From Mesorhizobium sp. J18 (lineage in GTDB: Bacteria > Pseudomonadota > Alphaproteobacteria > Rhizobiales > Rhizobiaceae), in NCBI RefSeq assembly GCF_007829525.1, contig NZ_VLJP01000006.1, positions 10,679-44,191 on the forward strand: a stretch of DNA of 33,513 bases, read 5' to 3'. The notes beneath the pieces were generated by a model. The model saw nothing but the letters and a program-made list of their open reading frames with translations. It ran no database searches and was not told where the DNA came from. This document shows positions 31,269 to 33,513 of this stretch, in pieces. Numbering within the stretch: the stretch's first letter is position 1; each line of letters starts with the position of its first letter. The position numbers and the translations under genes are program-made.

Positions 31269-32978
31269 TCAGGGTTCAATCCCAGCCAGGTGATGTGCGG
31301 TCAGGTATCCAAAGGTCATGATCGGGCCTAGCGTGATGCCGGCGCCGGGATAATTGCCTCCCATCATGCTGGCGCGGTCATTGCCCGCGGCGTAGAGCCC
31401 GGCGATCTGCCGGCCATTGTCGTCGAGCACTTGGCCGTTCACGTCAGTATCGAGGCCGTCAAAGGTGCCGAGATCGCCCATGACGATCTTCAGCGCGTAA
31501 TACGGCCCCTTGCCGATCGGCTTCACATTAGGATTAGGCTTGCTCTCGGGATCGCCGAGATAGTGATTGAAGGTCGTGGTGCCGCGGCCGAAGGCTGGAT
31601 CTTCTCCGCGTACGGCACCGCGGTTATAGACACGCACTGTCTCTTCCAGACCGGCTGCATCGATCCCCGCTTTCGCGGCCAGCTCGGCAAGCGTTCGACC
31701 CCGGATAAGATAGCCTTTGCGCACATAGCCCGAAACCGGCACCGGGGCAGGCTTTGCAAAGCCGAGCCCATATTTGCGGACCGTCGCATGGTCGGCAATC
31801 AACCAGGCGGCAGTCTCGGGATCATCCCGGCAAGCCTCGATCATGGCGGCGCCGACATCGTGATAGGAATTTGATTCATTGGTAAAGCGGCGCCCGTTGC
31901 GCAACACCGCGATCACGCCGGGCTTGTAGCGGTCAACCAGATGCGGAAAGGCGCCAAGCTTTCCATTGCCCATGGGTACTTTGGACACCGGCATCCACGC
32001 CGCTGCCGCCGGGTATCGTATCTCGAAGCGGCCGCCGGCCTGTTTGGCAAGATCGATGCCGTCGCCGGTATTGCCCTCCGGCGTCGGTGAGAAGTGCTCC
32101 GCGCCGCGGCGCACATGCGGATAGGCGGCACCAATCTTCGACTTGTCATGCGGAAAGCCGCCGCAAGCCAATACCACGCCTCGCCTGACTGTGATGCGAT
32201 GCTCGATGTTGGCTTCGCCCACAACGGCGCCGGTAACCCGACCTTCCTCGCTGATCAGCCGGCCCGCTGGCGTCTCCGTATAAAGCGGTATGCCGAGATT
32301 GAAAGCGGTCTTGGCCAGCCGCGCAATAAGCGCGTTGCCGCTCGTCACCTGTACGCCGCGCCCATGAATCACCAGATCCTTGATATGGCTCGCGAGCCTC
32401 CTAGCGACATAGAGCGCCGAGACGAGCGAACGCGTGGCGTTGAAGAAGTGCTTCAGGTCCGCATTTGACGAATTGAACATCATGCCGATGAAGGTGATCG
32501 TCTTGAGCGGCGGGCGCAGCCGCTTCAATTCAGGTCCGAGCCTGCTGGCGTCATATGCGGCCGCAGTGACCGAGCGGCCGATATCGACGCCCCCCGGAAC
32601 ATCCGGGTGGTAATCGGGATAAGGCGTGGGAACGAATTTGGCCTCGGTCTCGCGCTCGAAGAATTCAAGCATCTTCGGACCGTAATCGAGAAATGCTTCG
32701 ACCACGTCCTCACGATAGAAATTGCCGACTTCGTTGCGCAGATAAAGCCGCGCGGCCTCGCGACTGTCTTTCACGCCCTTGTCGCGGAAGTGGTGGTTTC
32801 CGGGGATCCAGAGGACGCCGCCGGAAAAGGCGGCAGTGCCACCATAGAACGGTTCCTTTTCGATGATCACGACATCTAGCCCAAGCTTCTTCGCCGTGAT
32901 GGCGGTGGCAAGCCCGCCGACACCGGCGCCGATGACAAGAACGTCACAGGTCAAGTCAGACTTGATGGAGTTGGACAA
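31269..32978 (-). CDS. FAD-dependent oxidoreductase, 3-ketosteroid dehydrogenase/fumarate reductase flavoprotein family (copy 3)
   Basis: The third paralogue, 569 residues. VLVIGAGVGGLATAITAKKLGLDVVIIEKEPFYGGTAAFSGGVLWIPGN opens the protein; GRGVQVTSGNALIARLAKTA, RRGVVLACGGFPHD, GRRFTNESNSYHD and GLYAAGNDRASMMGGNYPGAGITLGPIMTFGYLTA follow in the same order as in the other two copies. TTG at 32978 is chosen: AAGGAGG precedes it by six bases, and it gives a length like the paralogues, while the frame open to 33209 would add an unrelated basic extension. It is divergent from the AraC-type gene. Confidence 0.9.
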   Translation of the reverse strand: MSNSIKSDLTCDVLVIGAGVGGLATAITAKKLGLDVVIIEKEPFYGGTAAFSGGVLWIPGNHHFRDKGVKDSREAARLYLRNEVGNFYREDVVEAFLDYGPKMLEFFERETEAKFVPTPYPDYHPDVPGGVDIGRSVTAAAYDASRLGPELKRLRPPLKTITFIGMMFNSSNADLKHFFNATRSLVSALYVARRLASHIKDLVIHGRGVQVTSGNALIARLAKTAFNLGIPLYTETPAGRLISEEGRVTGAVVGEANIEHRITVRRGVVLACGGFPHDKSKIGAAYPHVRRGAEHFSPTPEGNTGDGIDLAKQAGGRFEIRYPAAAAWMPVSKVPMGNGKLGAFPHLVDRYKPGVIAVLRNGRRFTNESNSYHDVGAAMIEACRDDPETAAWLIADHATVRKYGLGFAKPAPVPVSGYVRKGYLIRGRTLAELAAKAGIDAAGLEETVRVYNRGAVRGEDPAFGRGTTTFNHYLGDPESKPNPNVKPIGKGPYYALKIVMGDLGTFDGLDTDVNGQVLDDNGRQIAGLYAAGNDRASMMGGNYPGAGITLGPIMTFGYLTAHHLAGIEP

Positions 32979-33208
32979 TCGTTTCCTCCTTGCAGATACC
33001 GGCGCGTCGGCCACTTCGATGCGGCTCTTTACGCGGACCCCGATAACACCCGCTTTCTTCCGATCGATCCGGAACGCGGTTTTCATTGGAGTAATGAATG
33101 ATCCCGACCGCATCTTCCGACAATGGACGAACGCGCGAATTGATTGTACTTTTCGTAGAAATCGAGCTGAAGCAAACGTTAATCCGAAACTGACAAAGCA
33201 GGTATCCA
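32979..33208. promoter_or_regulatory. Divergent intergenic region, flavoprotein copy 3 / AraC-type regulator
   Basis: 230 bases without a gene. It should hold promoters for both flanking genes. I see a short inverted repeat CATT-GGAGT-AATG around 33088-33100 and an AT-richer patch near 33135-33180, but no convincing -35/-10 pair and no copy of the IclR-type palindrome. Confidence 0.3.
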
Positions 33209-33513
33209 ATGGCCCGACAAAGGCTGATTCCGCGCTATTTCCTGTACGGTGATGCGGAAGAAGACACTGAACGCGACTTCCTGCACTCCGAAGCCATCGC
33301 CACGCGCAGCGGCGCTAACAATTGGATAATCCGTCCGCATGCCCACCCGGCACATGCACAGATCCTTTTCGTCTCCCAGGGCGGCGGCGAGTTGAATGTG
33401 GAAGGCGTGAGCTATCCGGTCCACATACCCAGCCTTCTTGTCATACCGGCCGGGATGGTGCACGAAATCCGCTTTCATCCGGGAACGAACGGCATCGTCA
33501 TAACGGCCGCCGC
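33209..33513 (+). CDS. AraC family regulator, PobR-like N-terminal part (3'-truncated)
   Basis: An open frame of 101 residues that runs off the right edge. It starts MARQRLIPRYFLYGD and contains the cupin-type sensor pattern RPHAHPAHAQILFVSQGGGELNVEG, then PSLLVIPAGMVHEIRFHPGTNGIVITAA. This matches the N-terminal domain of AraC regulators related to the 4-hydroxybenzoate regulator PobR; the C-terminal DNA-binding domain would lie beyond the window. The divergent position suggests it controls the third flavoprotein gene. It supports an aromatic or hydroaromatic theme but does not prove it. Confidence 0.75.
   Translation, partial: MARQRLIPRYFLYGDAEEDTERDFLHSEAIATRSGANNWIIRPHAHPAHAQILFVSQGGGELNVEGVSYPVHIPSLLVIPAGMVHEIRFHPGTNGIVITAA

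Noticed and set aside
1-33513. Mobile elements, CRISPR arrays, tRNA genes
   Set aside because: No transposase, integrase, regular repeat array or tRNA-like cloverleaf was recognised on either strand.

Overview
The window reads as a GC-rich alphaproteobacterial chromosome, most likely a methylotrophic member of the Hyphomicrobiales; the order is inferred from gene content and codon style, not from a marker gene. It is gene-dense, with many ATGA and TGATG start/stop overlaps. I see no tRNA, rRNA, CRISPR array, insertion sequence or phage gene.

Left part (1 to about 14.9 kb): tetrahydromethanopterin (H4MPT)-linked formaldehyde oxidation. It opens with the end of pqqD and a complete pqqE (PQQ biosynthesis, which suggests a PQQ-dependent alcohol dehydrogenase in the cell). 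Facing them is a leftward unit of a pterin-4a-carbinolamine dehydratase-like gene followed by fhcB-fhcA-fhcD-fhcC (formyltransferase/hydrolase complex). Divergent from it, out of a palindrome-rich region at 6292-6455, runs mptG - mtdB - ATP-grasp (COG2232 type) - mch - RimK-type ATP-grasp - CitG-like, then fae behind a structured leader. A HisA-like gene and an mfnF-like gene follow as a divergent pair. Together: formaldehyde + H4MPT gives methylene-H4MPT (Fae), then methenyl-H4MPT (MtdB), then formyl-H4MPT (Mch), then formyl-methylofuran and formate (FhcABCD). The less characterised neighbours are best read as builders of H4MPT or methylofuran.

Right part (14.9 to 33.5 kb): a transport and catabolism island of unknown substrate. 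A leftward unit encodes a 3-ketosteroid-dehydrogenase-like (KstD-like) flavoprotein, an AroE-like dehydrogenase and a complete branched-chain-type ABC importer (binding protein, two permeases, two ATPases). A divergent rightward unit holds a Gfo/Idh/MocA oxidoreductase, an IclR regulator, a second KstD-like flavoprotein, a NIPSNAP protein and two xylose-isomerase-like TIM barrels. These converge on a leftward set: a third KstD-like flavoprotein, an orphan periplasmic binding protein and two short-chain dehydrogenases. A truncated AraC/PobR-like regulator gene starts at the right edge. The 22.1-22.3 kb divergent promoter carries an IclR-type palindrome.

The best candidates for something new are the H4MPT-associated genes of unclear function (two ATP-grasp ligases, CitG-like, HisA-like), the fae leader with mutually exclusive stems, and the three-flavoprotein island, which I tentatively read as a pathway for a hydroaromatic or similar cyclic acid. 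Its substrate cannot be determined from sequence alone.
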